Made by a program: the position numbers and the translations under genes. Source: JAWKUK01 sp041398605 (GTDB taxonomy: Bacteria > Planctomycetota > UBA1135 > GCA-002686595). From it: a stretch of DNA of 64,000 nucleotides. The notes below the pieces were generated by a model that had not been told where the DNA came from, did no database searches, and saw nothing but the letters and a program-made list of their open reading frames with translations. Where the stretch lies: NCBI GenBank assembly GCA_041398605.1, contig JAWKUK010000003.1, forward strand, positions 558,001 through 622,000. Reading direction: 5' to 3'. This document shows, in pieces, positions 26,033-34,563 of this stretch (positions are counted from its first letter, which is position 1; the number at the start of each line of letters is the position of its first letter).

Positions 26033-27187
26033 TCACTCGAATCGCGACAGATTCACAGCCGCGCGCTCGCGCCCAGCGACCAGGGCGCCCTCGAGCACCA
26101 TCTGGGTCCGGTAGGCGTCCTCGAAGTCCGGCAAGGGGGCCACGGGGGCCTCGCCGCCGAGCACCTTGATGATGTCCGCGGCCATGTTCACGAAGCCGTG
26201 CTCGTACCCGATCACGTGGGCGTCCGGCCACCAGGCGCCCGCCCACGGGTGGTCTGCGCCCGAGGTGCACATGACCTCGGTCCAGCCGCGCAGGCGCTTC
26301 GGCGCGGTCGCGTCGCAGTACCGCAGGACGTTCATCGACTCGAAGTCGAAGGCCACCGAGCCCTTCGTCCCGTTGACCTCGAGCATGTTCCGGTTCTGGT
26401 GCCCGTGGGCCAAGCGGGAGGCCTCGAAGCTCGCCGACGCGCCCCCCGAGAAGCGCGCGAGGAACGTCACGACATCGTCGACGTCGCTCTTGCCCATGCG
26501 GCCCGAGCCGTCGAGCAGCGCGCGCTCCTTCACGAAGGTCTCGACGATCGCGCCGGGGATCTCGGTGACCTCCTGGCCCGTCACGAAGCGCGCCATGTCG
26601 ATGATGTGCGCGTTGAGGTCGCCGTGGGCGCCCGAGCCCGCCGTATCCGTCTGGAAGCGCCACAGGAGCGGCGTCTCGGGCCCGCCCCAGCTCTGCAGGT
26701 ACGTCGCGCGCACGTGCACGATGTCGCCGAGGCGCCCCTCCTGGATGAGCTCGCGCATCAACCCCACCGCAGGGCAGCGGCGGTAGTTGAACCACACGAA
26801 CGTCTTCGAAGCGGGGTGCGCGCGCGCGGCGTCGCGCATGCGGCGCGCGTCCTCCAGCGTGCCTGCGAGCGGCTTCTCGCACGCGACATGCTTGCCCGCG
26901 GCGAGCATCGCGAGCGCCTGCTCGGCGTGCACGTCGTTCGGCGTGCCGATGTCGACGAGGTGCACGTCGGGGTTCTGCGCGAGCGACCTCCAGTCGGTCG
27001 TCGTATGCGCCCAGCCCCAGCGGGCGGCGAACTCCTGCAGCTCCGCCGCGTTCCGCGCGCTGGCCGTATGCATCACGGGCCGCAGCGGCAGGTCGAAGAA
27101 CTTGGGCGCCTGGCCCCACGCATTGGAGTGCGCGCGGCCCATGAATTTCTGCCCGATCAGGGCGACGTTGCAGGTCGATTGAGCCAC
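26033..27187 (-). CDS. Gfo/Idh/MocA family oxidoreductase
   Basis: A 384-residue NAD(P)-dependent dehydrogenase. The N-terminal Rossmann half opens NVALIGQKFMGRAHSNAW (GxxxxG-type dinucleotide loop), followed by VDIGTPNDVHAEQALAML and the catalytic EKP motif (HVACEKPLAG). The C-terminal sheet carries GSGAHGDLNAHIIDMARFVTG, with the active-site Asp/His helix typical of inositol or glucose oxidoreductases. These enzymes oxidise sugars or cyclitols, often at C3. Its position upstream of the isomerase-MFS-DUF1080 set on the same strand suggests it makes or consumes the keto-sugar that DUF1080 acts on; an intervening secreted-protein gene and a terminator mean it is probably transcribed separately. 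Confidence 0.9.
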   Translation of the reverse strand: MAQSTCNVALIGQKFMGRAHSNAWGQAPKFFDLPLRPVMHTASARNAAELQEFAARWGWAHTTTDWRSLAQNPDVHLVDIGTPNDVHAEQALAMLAAGKHVACEKPLAGTLEDARRMRDAARAHPASKTFVWFNYRRCPAVGLMRELIQEGRLGDIVHVRATYLQSWGGPETPLLWRFQTDTAGSGAHGDLNAHIIDMARFVTGQEVTEIPGAIVETFVKERALLDGSGRMGKSDVDDVVTFLARFSGGASASFEASRLAHGHQNRNMLEVNGTKGSVAFDFESMNVLRYCDATAPKRLRGWTEVMCTSGADHPWAGAWWPDAHVIGYEHGFVNMAADIIKVLGGEAPVAPLPDFEDAYRTQMVLEGALVAGRERAAVNLSRFE

Positions 27188-27536
27188 GGCGGCGTCGTCG
27201 CCGCTGGGGGCTGCGGCGTCACTAGGTCACGAGGGGAGGACGGGCTCGCCGAGGCGCGGTCGCGCGCGGCGGTCCGGGGGGTCCCATCACGATACGCGAC
27301 TGGCCCGCTCTGGCACAGGTCCGACGCGGCGCCGAGGTCGAGCGCCGCCCAGCCGGCAGCGACCGCAGGTGGGGCGCTCCCCAGCGCGCGCGGCGCCGCG
27401 GTGCGCGGGGCCAGGCGCGCGGGGCCAGGCGCGCGGGGCCAGGTGCGAGCCCCCCAAAACGCTCGGCAACGTGTACCCTCAGGGCCGCGCGCGGAGGCTC
27501 TGACAGCCCCTGCGCTCGTGCTCCGCCCCCCTGCCA
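27188..27536. other. 349-bp divergent gap with a 14-bp minisatellite
   Basis: It lies between the divergent Gfo/Idh and beta-propeller genes, so promoters for both should be here. Apart from the 14-bp array at 27403-27444 I recognise nothing; open frames across it are Arg/Ala/Pro-rich by-products of high GC. Confidence 0.6.
27403..27444. repeat. 14-bp minisatellite, three units
   Basis: Three tandem copies of GCGCGGGGCCAGGC; the last ends in T. Confidence 0.92.
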
Positions 27537-29840
27537 ATGGTCTGTCGCCTCCGCGTGTCCCGAGCCTGCAGGCTCCTCGCAGTGCTGTGCCTCAGTTGGT
27601 GCGCCCTGACATCGAGCGCGCGTGCCGCTGCGGACTCCTTTGTCTACGCGCCCCTGGTCGGCGCGGATGCGATCGCGGTGTGGCGCGCGACCAACTCGGG
27701 CGAGCAGCTCCAGTATGTCGGCGAGGTCCGGCACCTGCTCGGGACGCGCGCGGCCCGCGAGATCGTGCTGCATCCGAGCGGCGACTTCGCGTACGTCGTG
27801 CACGGCGCCGACGAAGGCCAGCCGGCAGCCGTCTCGCTGCATCGCATCGATCGTCGCACGGGCCGGCTCGAGTTCCGCAGCATCCTAGAAGAGTCTCCGG
27901 GTCCGCTGCACCTCGCCGTCAACGACGCAGGCACGCGGGCTTACCTCGCGGACGAGTCGCGGGCCTTAGTGCGCACCTTCGACATCGATGCGGCCCAAGG
28001 CAGCTGGCGCGAGCGGCACACGCCGATGACGACCGGCCTCGGTCCGTGCCAGGTCCTGACCGATCCGTTGGATCGCTTCCTGTTCATTCTGAACCGCGAG
28101 AGCTGCTCCGTGTCGCGGTACCGCCTCGATGAGCGCGGTCGCCCCGAGCTCGCCGGCGAAGACATCCTGCTCAACGGGAGCGTGCCGAGCGAGGCCTGCA
28201 TCTCGCCGAGCGGCGCGCGGTTCTTTGTGAGCCTCGATACTTGGGACCTCGTGCTCTCAATGGGCATCGACCCGCGCGATGGGAGCCTGCGAACGATCAA
28301 CGCCGCGCCGACCGGGGCCGGTCCGCGTGGGCTTGGATTCTCCGCCGCAAGGAACCGCCTCTACGTCGCGGAGCGGGACGCGCGCAGCATCTCCGCCTTC
28401 GACGTAGACGAGCGCTCGGGGCGTCTAGGGCCGCGGCTGGGCCCGTTTCCGACCGAGGTTCGCCCCGACGCGGTCGCCGTCACACAGGACTCGTCGACGC
28501 TTTGGGTCTCTGGCGCGGGACGAGGGGTGCAGAGCTTCCAGCTCTCCGGCCGATCCGCGGCGATCAGCGCCTCGTTGCGGCCGAGCTCGAGCTCGAGCTC
28601 GTCGTCGACCGCCCCTCCCCTATCGACCGCCCCTCCCTTCTCGACTGGCCCTCCCTTCTCAACTGGGCGCATCATCGGGCTCGGGGGCACGGTCGGCTTG
28701 CGCCGTGAGCTCTGCGAGGTCTCGCTCGAACCCGGCGGCGTCCTCGCGCTGCACGCGCCGAGCGGCGTCGCGCCGCAGGTGTCCACAGCGACGGCGCCGT
28801 CAGCGACTTCGTCGCCCGCGTCGCAACGGCCGGCCTCACGCCCGGCCGAGGCCGCGCCTCCCACCTACCGACGTCCGCTGGGCGAGGGCGTCGGCGGCCT
28901 CGTCGTCGATCCGCTCGGGACCTGGATCGGGGGGATCGAGTTCAAGCCGGGTCGACTGTGCCTCGTGCCGGTCGCGGCAGACGGCAGCCTCGGCGTCGCG
29001 AGCCCGCAGCTCCAGATCGCGCAAGAGCTCGTCAGCGTCGTCCCATCGCCGTGCGGCCGCCGGCTCGCGGTGGCGTCGAGCACCCCGCCCGCGCTCCATG
29101 TCGTCGCTGTGGACCGGCGCGCCAACGTCCTGCGCCTCGTCTATTCCTTGCCGCTGCCGGCGGTCCCGGACGCTGTCGCCTGGTCCCCATCGGGCGGCGC
29201 GCTGTGTGTCAGCCACCGGAATGCAAACCGCCTGTCCTTGGTCATGGTCGACCAGGCCGGCTTCCTCGAACGGGCCCAGACGATCGACGTCGCTGGCGGC
29301 CCCGGGCCGCTCGCCTTTGCGCCCAGCGCGGACGCGCTCTACGTGGGGCTGAGCAGCCTCCAGAGCGCGCTGCCCTGCTCGATCGACCTCGCCCGGGGCA
29401 CGCTCGTCGCCCAACCGGCGCTCGCGGTCGAGCTCAGTGGCTTGCCGCTCGCGCTCGAATTTTGGCGCGGTGACCTCCGCGTCTGGACCATCGGGGCAGC
29501 GGGTGAGGAGGCCTTGGCGGTGCTCCGGCCGCACCATGCGTCGGGCGCCTTGCGGCTCATCGAGCAGGTCGATCTCGTCAATGCTGGCGCGCCGCGGAGC
29601 GGTTCGGGCGCCCGCCCCGTGGCGGCGACGGCCGACGAGCCCAACCGCGCGGACGGGCCGGAGAGCCCCGTCGGGCGCACCGACGGGGTCCCCAGCCGGG
29701 CGCGCGGGCCCGAAGTGCTGGAGCTCAATCTCCCGCCGGCCGCGCGGCCGACGGCGAATCGCGATTCTCGCAGCGCGGTCGAGAGCTCCCACCCGGCCCC
29801 CGACGGCACGCGCACCGCGGCGCTGACCCCGCGCCGGTGA
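27537..29840 (+). CDS. Secreted lactonase/YVTN-like beta-propeller protein
   Basis: A 767-residue protein with a signal peptide (LLAVLCLSWCALTSSARA) followed by a propeller of the 6-phosphogluconolactonase/YVTN type in two halves. The repeats read REIVLHPSGDFAYVVHG, LHLAVNDAGTRAYLAD, ACISPSGARFFVSLD, LGFSAARNRLYVAERD and DAVAVTQDSSTLWVSG. The halves are split by a Ser/Thr/Pro linker at about 345-440 that contains poly-Ser and an 18-bp repeat (STAPPL). The second half repeats the pattern (DAVAWSPSGGALCVSHRNAN; PLAFAPSADALYVGL). The length is about twice that of a single lactonase. The C-terminal 70 residues are low complexity. A secreted binding or scaffold role is likelier than true lactonase activity. 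Confidence 0.8.
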   Translation: MVCRLRVSRACRLLAVLCLSWCALTSSARAAADSFVYAPLVGADAIAVWRATNSGEQLQYVGEVRHLLGTRAAREIVLHPSGDFAYVVHGADEGQPAAVSLHRIDRRTGRLEFRSILEESPGPLHLAVNDAGTRAYLADESRALVRTFDIDAAQGSWRERHTPMTTGLGPCQVLTDPLDRFLFILNRESCSVSRYRLDERGRPELAGEDILLNGSVPSEACISPSGARFFVSLDTWDLVLSMGIDPRDGSLRTINAAPTGAGPRGLGFSAARNRLYVAERDARSISAFDVDERSGRLGPRLGPFPTEVRPDAVAVTQDSSTLWVSGAGRGVQSFQLSGRSAAISASLRPSSSSSSSSTAPPLSTAPPFSTGPPFSTGRIIGLGGTVGLRRELCEVSLEPGGVLALHAPSGVAPQVSTATAPSATSSPASQRPASRPAEAAPPTYRRPLGEGVGGLVVDPLGTWIGGIEFKPGRLCLVPVAADGSLGVASPQLQIAQELVSVVPSPCGRRLAVASSTPPALHVVAVDRRANVLRLVYSLPLPAVPDAVAWSPSGGALCVSHRNANRLSLVMVDQAGFLERAQTIDVAGGPGPLAFAPSADALYVGLSSLQSALPCSIDLARGTLVAQPALAVELSGLPLALEFWRGDLRVWTIGAAGEEALAVLRPHHASGALRLIEQVDLVNAGAPRSGSGARPVAATADEPNRADGPESPVGRTDGVPSRARGPEVLELNLPPAARPTANRDSRSAVESSHPAPDGTRTAALTPRR
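28605..28658 (+). repeat. 18-bp in-frame minisatellite in a propeller linker
   Basis: Three 18-bp units plus a partial one (TCGACCGCCCCTCCCCTA and variants) encode STAPPL, STAPPF and STGPPF in the linker of the beta-propeller protein. They directly follow a GAGCTC/poly-Ser run. Confidence 0.92.
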
Positions 29841-29914
29841 TCGACTTCAGTTCGACGCCAGTGGGCCCGATCAGTAGATTCTGCTGCGGCTAGAAACGTC
29901 CGGCCCGGCGCGCG

Positions 29915-30271
29915 ATGCTCCAAGAGTTCCTCAAGATTGCCTTCCTGTTGGTGACGGCGCCGATCTGGTTCCCGTTCGCAAAGGCCGTCTGGGGGGAGCT
30001 GCAGGACCTCTTCGAAGAGGAGGGCGGGCTGTTCGGCGACGAACCGAGCGCCGCCAAGCGCGCGCAGCTCGAGGCCCAGCGCCACCTACGCCCGAGCCCG
30101 GTCGCGCACGAGTGGATCGCCAACGTGCGCCCGGACGCGGCGCGCTCAGACGCCGCCGGCGCGCGGGCATCGACCGTGGCGCAGCGACAGCGTGGACCGT
30201 CTGCGGGCGCGCCCGCGTCCGCTCGGCCCGCTGCCAGCGCCGCTGCCAGGGGCCGCCAGACGTTCCGCTGA
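29915..30271 (+). CDS. Small membrane-anchored protein of unknown function
   Basis: A 118-residue protein. An N-terminal hydrophobic helix (FLKIAFLLVTAPIWFPFAKAVW) is followed by a short acidic helix (GELQDLFEEEGGLFGDE) and a basic, Ala/Pro-rich tail. The ordered start and normal codon use in the first 65 residues support a real gene; the tail is low complexity. I recognise no family. It lies 74 bp after the propeller gene on the same strand. Confidence 0.55.
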   Translation: MLQEFLKIAFLLVTAPIWFPFAKAVWGELQDLFEEEGGLFGDEPSAAKRAQLEAQRHLRPSPVAHEWIANVRPDAARSDAAGARASTVAQRQRGPSAGAPASARPAASAAARGRQTFR

Positions 30272-30363
30272 CGCGTCCCAGGCATCAGGACCGATCGACG
30301 CTGGGTGTGGGCCGCGCCCACGGGAGATTGGACGTCCCGGGCCGATGCGCGCAAGATGCGGCG

Positions 30364-31650
30364 ATGATCGATCGACGCGCGCTCCTCGGCGCGGCCGCGG
30401 TGCCGCTCGCCTGCTTGGTGGACCCCGCGAGCGCGACCGCGTTCCTGCGAGACGTCGCCGTTGAGCCCGGTGGCGCCCCGGAGGACGAGGACTTCTGGCG
30501 CGAGATCGCGCGGGCGTTCGCGGTCGATCGCTCGCTCGTGAACTTGAACAACGGGGGCGTGAGCCCGTCGCCGCAGGTCGTGCAGGACGCGTACCGACGC
30601 CACCTCGACTTCGCGAACTCAGCGCCCGCGTACGCCATGTGGCGCATCCAAGAGGCGCAGCGCGAGACCGTGCGCAAGGGCCTCGCGCGCGTCTTCGGCT
30701 GTGACGCGGAGGAGGTCGCGATCACCCACAACACGTCCGAGAGCCTCTGGACCTGCCAGTACGGGCTCGACCTGCAGCCTGGCGACGAGGTCGTGACGTC
30801 GACGCAGGACTACCCTCGTATGTTGAGCGCGTTCCGGCAGCTCGAGCGACGGCGCGGTGTGAAGCTCGTGCAGGTGGAGCTCCCCGTCCCGGTGTCGGAC
30901 CCGAGCGAGGTCGTGCGCCGCTTCGCGGCGGCGCTCACCGAGCGCACACGCATGATGCTGTGCTCCCACGTCGTCTATCTGACGGGCGAGGTGCTGCCGA
31001 TCGCGGCGCTGTGCGAGCTCGGCCGGGAGCGTGGGGTCCCCGTGATCGTCGACGGCGCGCATGCGTTTGCGCACCTCGAGTTCGACCGGGATGCGCTGGG
31101 CTGCGACTACTACGCGACGAGCCTCCACAAGTGGCTCTTTGCGCCGTTCGGGACGGGCATGCTCTACGTGCGGCGCGAGCGCATCAAGGCGCTCTGGCCC
31201 CTCACGGCGGCGGAGGAGACGCTCGACGACGACATCCGCAAGTTCGAGCAGATCGGCACGTATCCGGTGCCGCTCGTGCTGTCGATCGCAGACGCGCTCG
31301 CGTTCCATGCTGCCCTCGGCGCCAAGCGCAAGCTCGCGCGCCTGCGCTGGCTACGCGCGCGGTGGATCGAACGCCTCGCCGACCAGCCGCGCGTGCGGTT
31401 CAACACACACGTCGGCCCGGACCACGGCCGCGCGAGCGGCTCGAGCTTCGCGAACGTCGGCATCGAGGGCGTCGATACGGCCGCGCTGCAGGCCCACCTC
31501 TGGCGTGACCACCGCATCTACACGATCGGGGTCCAACGCGAGGAGTTCAACGGCCTGCGCGTCACGCCGAGCGTCTACACCACCGTCGAAGAGATCGACC
31601 GCTTCGGGGACGTGCTCATGCGGGTGCTGGAGCGAGGCCTCCCCGCGTGA
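30364..31650 (+). CDS. Exported class V aminotransferase-fold PLP enzyme (isopenicillin N epimerase-like)
   Basis: A 428-residue PLP enzyme. The start MIDRRALLGAAAVPLACL carries an RR plus hydrophobic segment like a Tat signal, suggesting export after folding. The fold-type I landmarks are clear: VNLNNGGVSPSP (substrate loop), ITHNTSESLW, VTSTQDYPRML, VIVDGAHAFAHLEFD (the PLP-binding Asp, with His two residues on) and the Schiff-base Lys in YYATSLHKWLFAPFGTGML. Closest in style to CefD-like epimerases/cysteine desulfurase relatives; the substrate is unknown. The stop overlaps the next gene's GTG (GTGA), so it is coupled to the glycosyltransferase. Confidence 0.87.
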   Translation: MIDRRALLGAAAVPLACLVDPASATAFLRDVAVEPGGAPEDEDFWREIARAFAVDRSLVNLNNGGVSPSPQVVQDAYRRHLDFANSAPAYAMWRIQEAQRETVRKGLARVFGCDAEEVAITHNTSESLWTCQYGLDLQPGDEVVTSTQDYPRMLSAFRQLERRRGVKLVQVELPVPVSDPSEVVRRFAAALTERTRMMLCSHVVYLTGEVLPIAALCELGRERGVPVIVDGAHAFAHLEFDRDALGCDYYATSLHKWLFAPFGTGMLYVRRERIKALWPLTAAEETLDDDIRKFEQIGTYPVPLVLSIADALAFHAALGAKRKLARLRWLRARWIERLADQPRVRFNTHVGPDHGRASGSSFANVGIEGVDTAALQAHLWRDHRIYTIGVQREEFNGLRVTPSVYTTVEEIDRFGDVLMRVLERGLPA

Positions 31651-32843
31651 CAGGCGATCGCGCTGAGCGCGCACGAGGGGGCTCGGACGGGGACCGCGCC
31701 GGCGGGCTGCACCTCGGCGTCGACTTCATGCCCGCCGTGCAGCACGCGCCTGGCGTCGGTCGCTACGTCCGCGAGCTCGTGCGCGCGCTCGTCCGTCGTC
31801 CCGACGCGCCGCGCTTGGCGCTGTTCGAAGGCGGCCTCGGCCCCCGTCCGATGGAGGGCGCGCCGCTCGGCTTCGACACGCTCACCGCCGCACAGCGGGC
31901 GCAAGTGGCGCGTCGGAGGGTCCGCTTGCCGCGCCGAGGGCTGGCGCTGCTGGCCCGCCTCGGCCTCGGGGCGGAGCGCCTCGTCGCCGGCTCCCGCGGC
32001 TCGATCGACCTCTTCCATCGGGTGCATGCGAGGCACCCGCCGCTCTCCGGCGGGCGCCATACGCTCGCGCTCGCGGAGCTCCCGTCACCCGGCACTGCGG
32101 CGGACAGCGCGCTCGGCGCTGCCGCGCGGACAGCGGCGGGGCTGATCGTCTTCGACGCACACTTCGCCGCGCAGGTCGCCGCGCGTTATGGCCTCGAGGC
32201 CGCCCGGGTGCACGTCGTGCCCGTCGGCTGTGATCATTGGGAGCGCGACCTCGCGGGCCGGGCGGCGCCCCGGCGCGCGCCGCGCGAGCTCGTCGTCCTG
32301 GGCGCGATCCGCAGGGCCCGGCACCCGCTGCGCGTGCTCGCCGCCTTCGAGGGCCTCGTGCGCGGGGGACTCGACGCTCGCCTCAGGTTCGTCGGGCGCC
32401 CAGGTGACGAGGCCGCCCCCTTCGAGGTCGCGCTCGGTCGGTCGCCGGCGCGGGATCGGGTCCAGTGGGTCCGTGCGCCGCGCGAGGCGGAGATGCCCGC
32501 GCTGGTGGCGGGCGCGACGGCGCTGGTCCATCTCGCTGACGAAGAGGGCTCCGCGGTGACGCCGCTGGAAGCGTGTCGGTTCGGCCTCGCGATCGTCGCG
32601 AGCGATCTGCCGGCGTTCCGTGCCGCGCTGGGCAGCGCCGCACACTGGGCGCCCACACCAGAGGACGTGCACGGGCTCACGCAGGCGCTCGCCGCGGCGC
32701 TCGAAGCCGGCGCGGACGAAGGCGGGCGCGCCATGAGGCGACGAATCGCCGCGCCTTACACATGGGATGCAAGCGCAGAGGCTCATCTGGTCGCCTTTCG
32801 GACTATCCTCATGCACGCCCGTGACGCCCGCCGCGCACAGTGA
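31647..32843 (+). CDS. GT4-type glycosyltransferase
   Basis: A 398-residue GT-B enzyme. The N-terminal half begins GGLHLGVDFMPAVQHAPGVGRYVRELVRAL, the G-rich acceptor-side loop usual in GT4. The C-terminal half has LVVLGAIRRARHPLRVLAAF (donor domain start), LRFVGRPGD, VQWVRAPREAEMPALVAGA and a nucleotide-sugar signature LADEEGSAVTPLEACRFGLAIVASDLPAF in which E-x7-E is preserved. It should add a sugar to a glycan or lipid at the inner membrane. The GTG start overlaps the PLP enzyme stop by four bases. Acceptor unknown. Confidence 0.82.
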   Translation: MTGDRAERARGGSDGDRAGGLHLGVDFMPAVQHAPGVGRYVRELVRALVRRPDAPRLALFEGGLGPRPMEGAPLGFDTLTAAQRAQVARRRVRLPRRGLALLARLGLGAERLVAGSRGSIDLFHRVHARHPPLSGGRHTLALAELPSPGTAADSALGAAARTAAGLIVFDAHFAAQVAARYGLEAARVHVVPVGCDHWERDLAGRAAPRRAPRELVVLGAIRRARHPLRVLAAFEGLVRGGLDARLRFVGRPGDEAAPFEVALGRSPARDRVQWVRAPREAEMPALVAGATALVHLADEEGSAVTPLEACRFGLAIVASDLPAFRAALGSAAHWAPTPEDVHGLTQALAAALEAGADEGGRAMRRRIAAPYTWDASAEAHLVAFRTILMHARDARRAQ

Positions 32844-32880
32844 CCCTCCGCGCGGCTCGACCTGACGCACCCTGAAGACC

Positions 32881-33411
32881 ATGAAACCGCTCCACGCGTT
32901 CTCAATCGCCTTCCTCCTGCCCATGACGGTGTTGACCGTCGTCGGCATCGCCGCGGCGACCGCGATTCCCAAGGGCACCGACCGCGAAGTGCGCTTCGAT
33001 CCGTCCCCCGTCGCCTTGCCGGCGACCGACGACGATGACGACGACGAACACGCCAAGGACAAGGACGGCCTCCACCACCACATGGAGGCCCTTCAGTCGG
33101 GCATGAAGGAGATGCGCCGCATGTTGGGCAAGCCGGACCAGAAGGACGCGCTGATCGCGCTGACGACCCGGCTCGCGGCCTCGGCGCAGGCCTGCATCGG
33201 CAAGCTCCCGGAGCAGGAAGCCCCGCTCGCCGACGCGGTCGCCCAGGCCGAGTGGCGCATCGGTTACCAGCGGCGCATGGTCGAGGTCCTCGACACGCTG
33301 CTGCAGCTCGAGCTGGCGACGTACAAGGACGACGTGGACGCCACGAAGGCGCTCTACAAGAAGCTCGGCGAACAGAAGCAGAGCGGCCACGACGCGTACC
33401 AAGCCGAGTGA
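32881..33411 (+). CDS. Cytochrome b562-like four-helix protein
   Basis: A 176-residue exported protein: N-terminal hydrophobic segment (FSIAFLLPMTVLTVVGIAAATA), an acidic D-rich linker (about 45-60), then a four-helix bundle resembling cytochrome b562: HHHMEALQSGMKEMRRMLG aligns with the heme Met helix (MExL...M). The usual C-terminal heme His is not in the normal place: the end reads SGHDAYQAE, so His lies three residues before the Tyr. Heme binding is thus plausible but unproven. The stop overlaps the GTG of the next gene, a c-type cytochrome-like protein, which supports a redox role. Confidence 0.65.
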   Translation: MKPLHAFSIAFLLPMTVLTVVGIAAATAIPKGTDREVRFDPSPVALPATDDDDDDEHAKDKDGLHHHMEALQSGMKEMRRMLGKPDQKDALIALTTRLAASAQACIGKLPEQEAPLADAVAQAEWRIGYQRRMVEVLDTLLQLELATYKDDVDATKALYKKLGEQKQSGHDAYQAE

Positions 33412-34448
33412 AGCCCAGGCGCACAACGTGCGACCGCCCGCGCGGCGAGTCATCGTCCGACGCGGCGAGCAAGGCGGCCCGGCTCATTGCGGGCCGTTTT
33501 GCCGTCGCAGCGTGGTCCCTCTGTGCCGCTGCGGGCGCGACGGGGCTCGAGCCCGCGCCGCTGCACGGGTCGCGCTCGACGCAAGACGGCGGAGCGCCGC
33601 TCGGTGCCGCTGAGGAGTGGTCCGCGGCGGACGGGCCGGCGCGTGTTTGGGCGCTCATCGAGGCGCGCTGCACCCCCTGCCATGCGCCGAGCGGCGCCCT
33701 CGCGGCGAGCGAGCCGCGCGCGATCCGCAAGTGGCCTGGCGCGACGACCTTGAGCGCGGTGGTCGAGACGGCCGTGGTCGCTGGGGATCCCGCTGAATCG
33801 GACCTCTTCCTGGCGATCGAGTACGACGAGATGCCGCCGAGCGATGCGGCGCAGCCGGCGCTGAGTGAGGCGGAGAAGGCGCTCGTGCGCGATTGGATCC
33901 TGGCGGGCGCGCCGCTGCCGCTGCCCGACACGCTGCCGCCGCACGAGACGCTGGCGCCGTCCGTGACCGCGACGCCATCCGGGCCGGGGCCTGCGGCGCC
34001 GCCGGACACGCTGGAGCTGGTCGGGCGCTTCCATCCGTTGGTGGTGCACTTCCCGATCGCGCTCCTGTTGGCGGCGGTGCCGGCGGCGCTGCTTGGGCGA
34101 CTCCGGAGGGGCACGGACAGCGGGGCGCGTGCCGCTTGGTGCGCGGACTATTGCGCGGCGATCGGGGCGGCGGGCGCGGTCGCAGCTTCGGCCCTCGGTT
34201 GGTGCGCCCATGAGGCGGGCGCGGGCGCGCTGCACCCGGACCTCTTGGAGCGCCATGAATGGAGCGGCTTCGCCGCCGCCTTCTTGGCGCTCGCAGCGGT
34301 CGGCGCAGCGCGAGCCGCGCGCCGGGGCCACCGCTTCGGCCGCTTCCACTTGCCGTTGTTGATCGCGGCCGCCGCAGTGGTCTCGTTCGCGGGTCACATC
34401 GGTGGCATGCTGGTATGGGGCGAGGACTTCCTCCCCTTGCCTTTCTGA
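33408..34448 (+). CDS. Planctomycete-type cytochrome c domain fused to DUF2231 membrane domain
   Basis: A 346-residue protein. After an N-terminal signal-like segment a cytochrome c domain of the PSCyt1 type carries the heme motif CTPCH (~87, in ALIEARCTPCHAPSG) and the distal region SDLFLAIEYDEMPPSD with the Met ligand. A proline-rich linker leads to a DUF2231 membrane domain with four helices starting GRFHPLVVHFPIALLLAA and ending FAGHIGGMLVWGEDFL, whose conserved His residues may bind heme. It should pass electrons between the periplasm and the membrane. The GTG start overlaps the b562-like gene (GTGA). The stop codon is the first copy in a 15-bp tandem array. Confidence 0.83.
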   Translation: MKPRRTTCDRPRGESSSDAASKAARLIAGRFAVAAWSLCAAAGATGLEPAPLHGSRSTQDGGAPLGAAEEWSAADGPARVWALIEARCTPCHAPSGALAASEPRAIRKWPGATTLSAVVETAVVAGDPAESDLFLAIEYDEMPPSDAAQPALSEAEKALVRDWILAGAPLPLPDTLPPHETLAPSVTATPSGPGPAAPPDTLELVGRFHPLVVHFPIALLLAAVPAALLGRLRRGTDSGARAAWCADYCAAIGAAGAVAASALGWCAHEAGAGALHPDLLERHEWSGFAAAFLALAAVGAARAARRGHRFGRFHLPLLIAAAAVVSFAGHIGGMLVWGEDFLPLPF

Positions 34449-34501
34449 GCCCAGCCCCTCTGAGCCCAGCCGTTCAGAGCCCAGCCGTTCTAAGCCCAGC
34501 G
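34447..34501. repeat. 15-bp minisatellite that contains the upstream stop codon
   Basis: Three and a half units of GAGCCCAGCCGTTCA and variants. The TGA stop (34446-34448) of the cytochrome-DUF2231 gene lies at the start of the first unit, and the second unit repeats it in frame as another TGA. Confidence 0.9.
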
Positions 34502-34563
34502 ACGCCCGTCGGCCCATTCGAGGCCCCGTGTGTCCTCCCCGCACCACCGCGAGCACCCGACCG

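Noticed and set aside
25781..28132. A plus-strand open frame of nearly 800 codons across the Gfo/Idh gene
   Set aside because: Low-complexity composition; the minus strand encodes a complete Gfo/Idh enzyme with its EKP motif.
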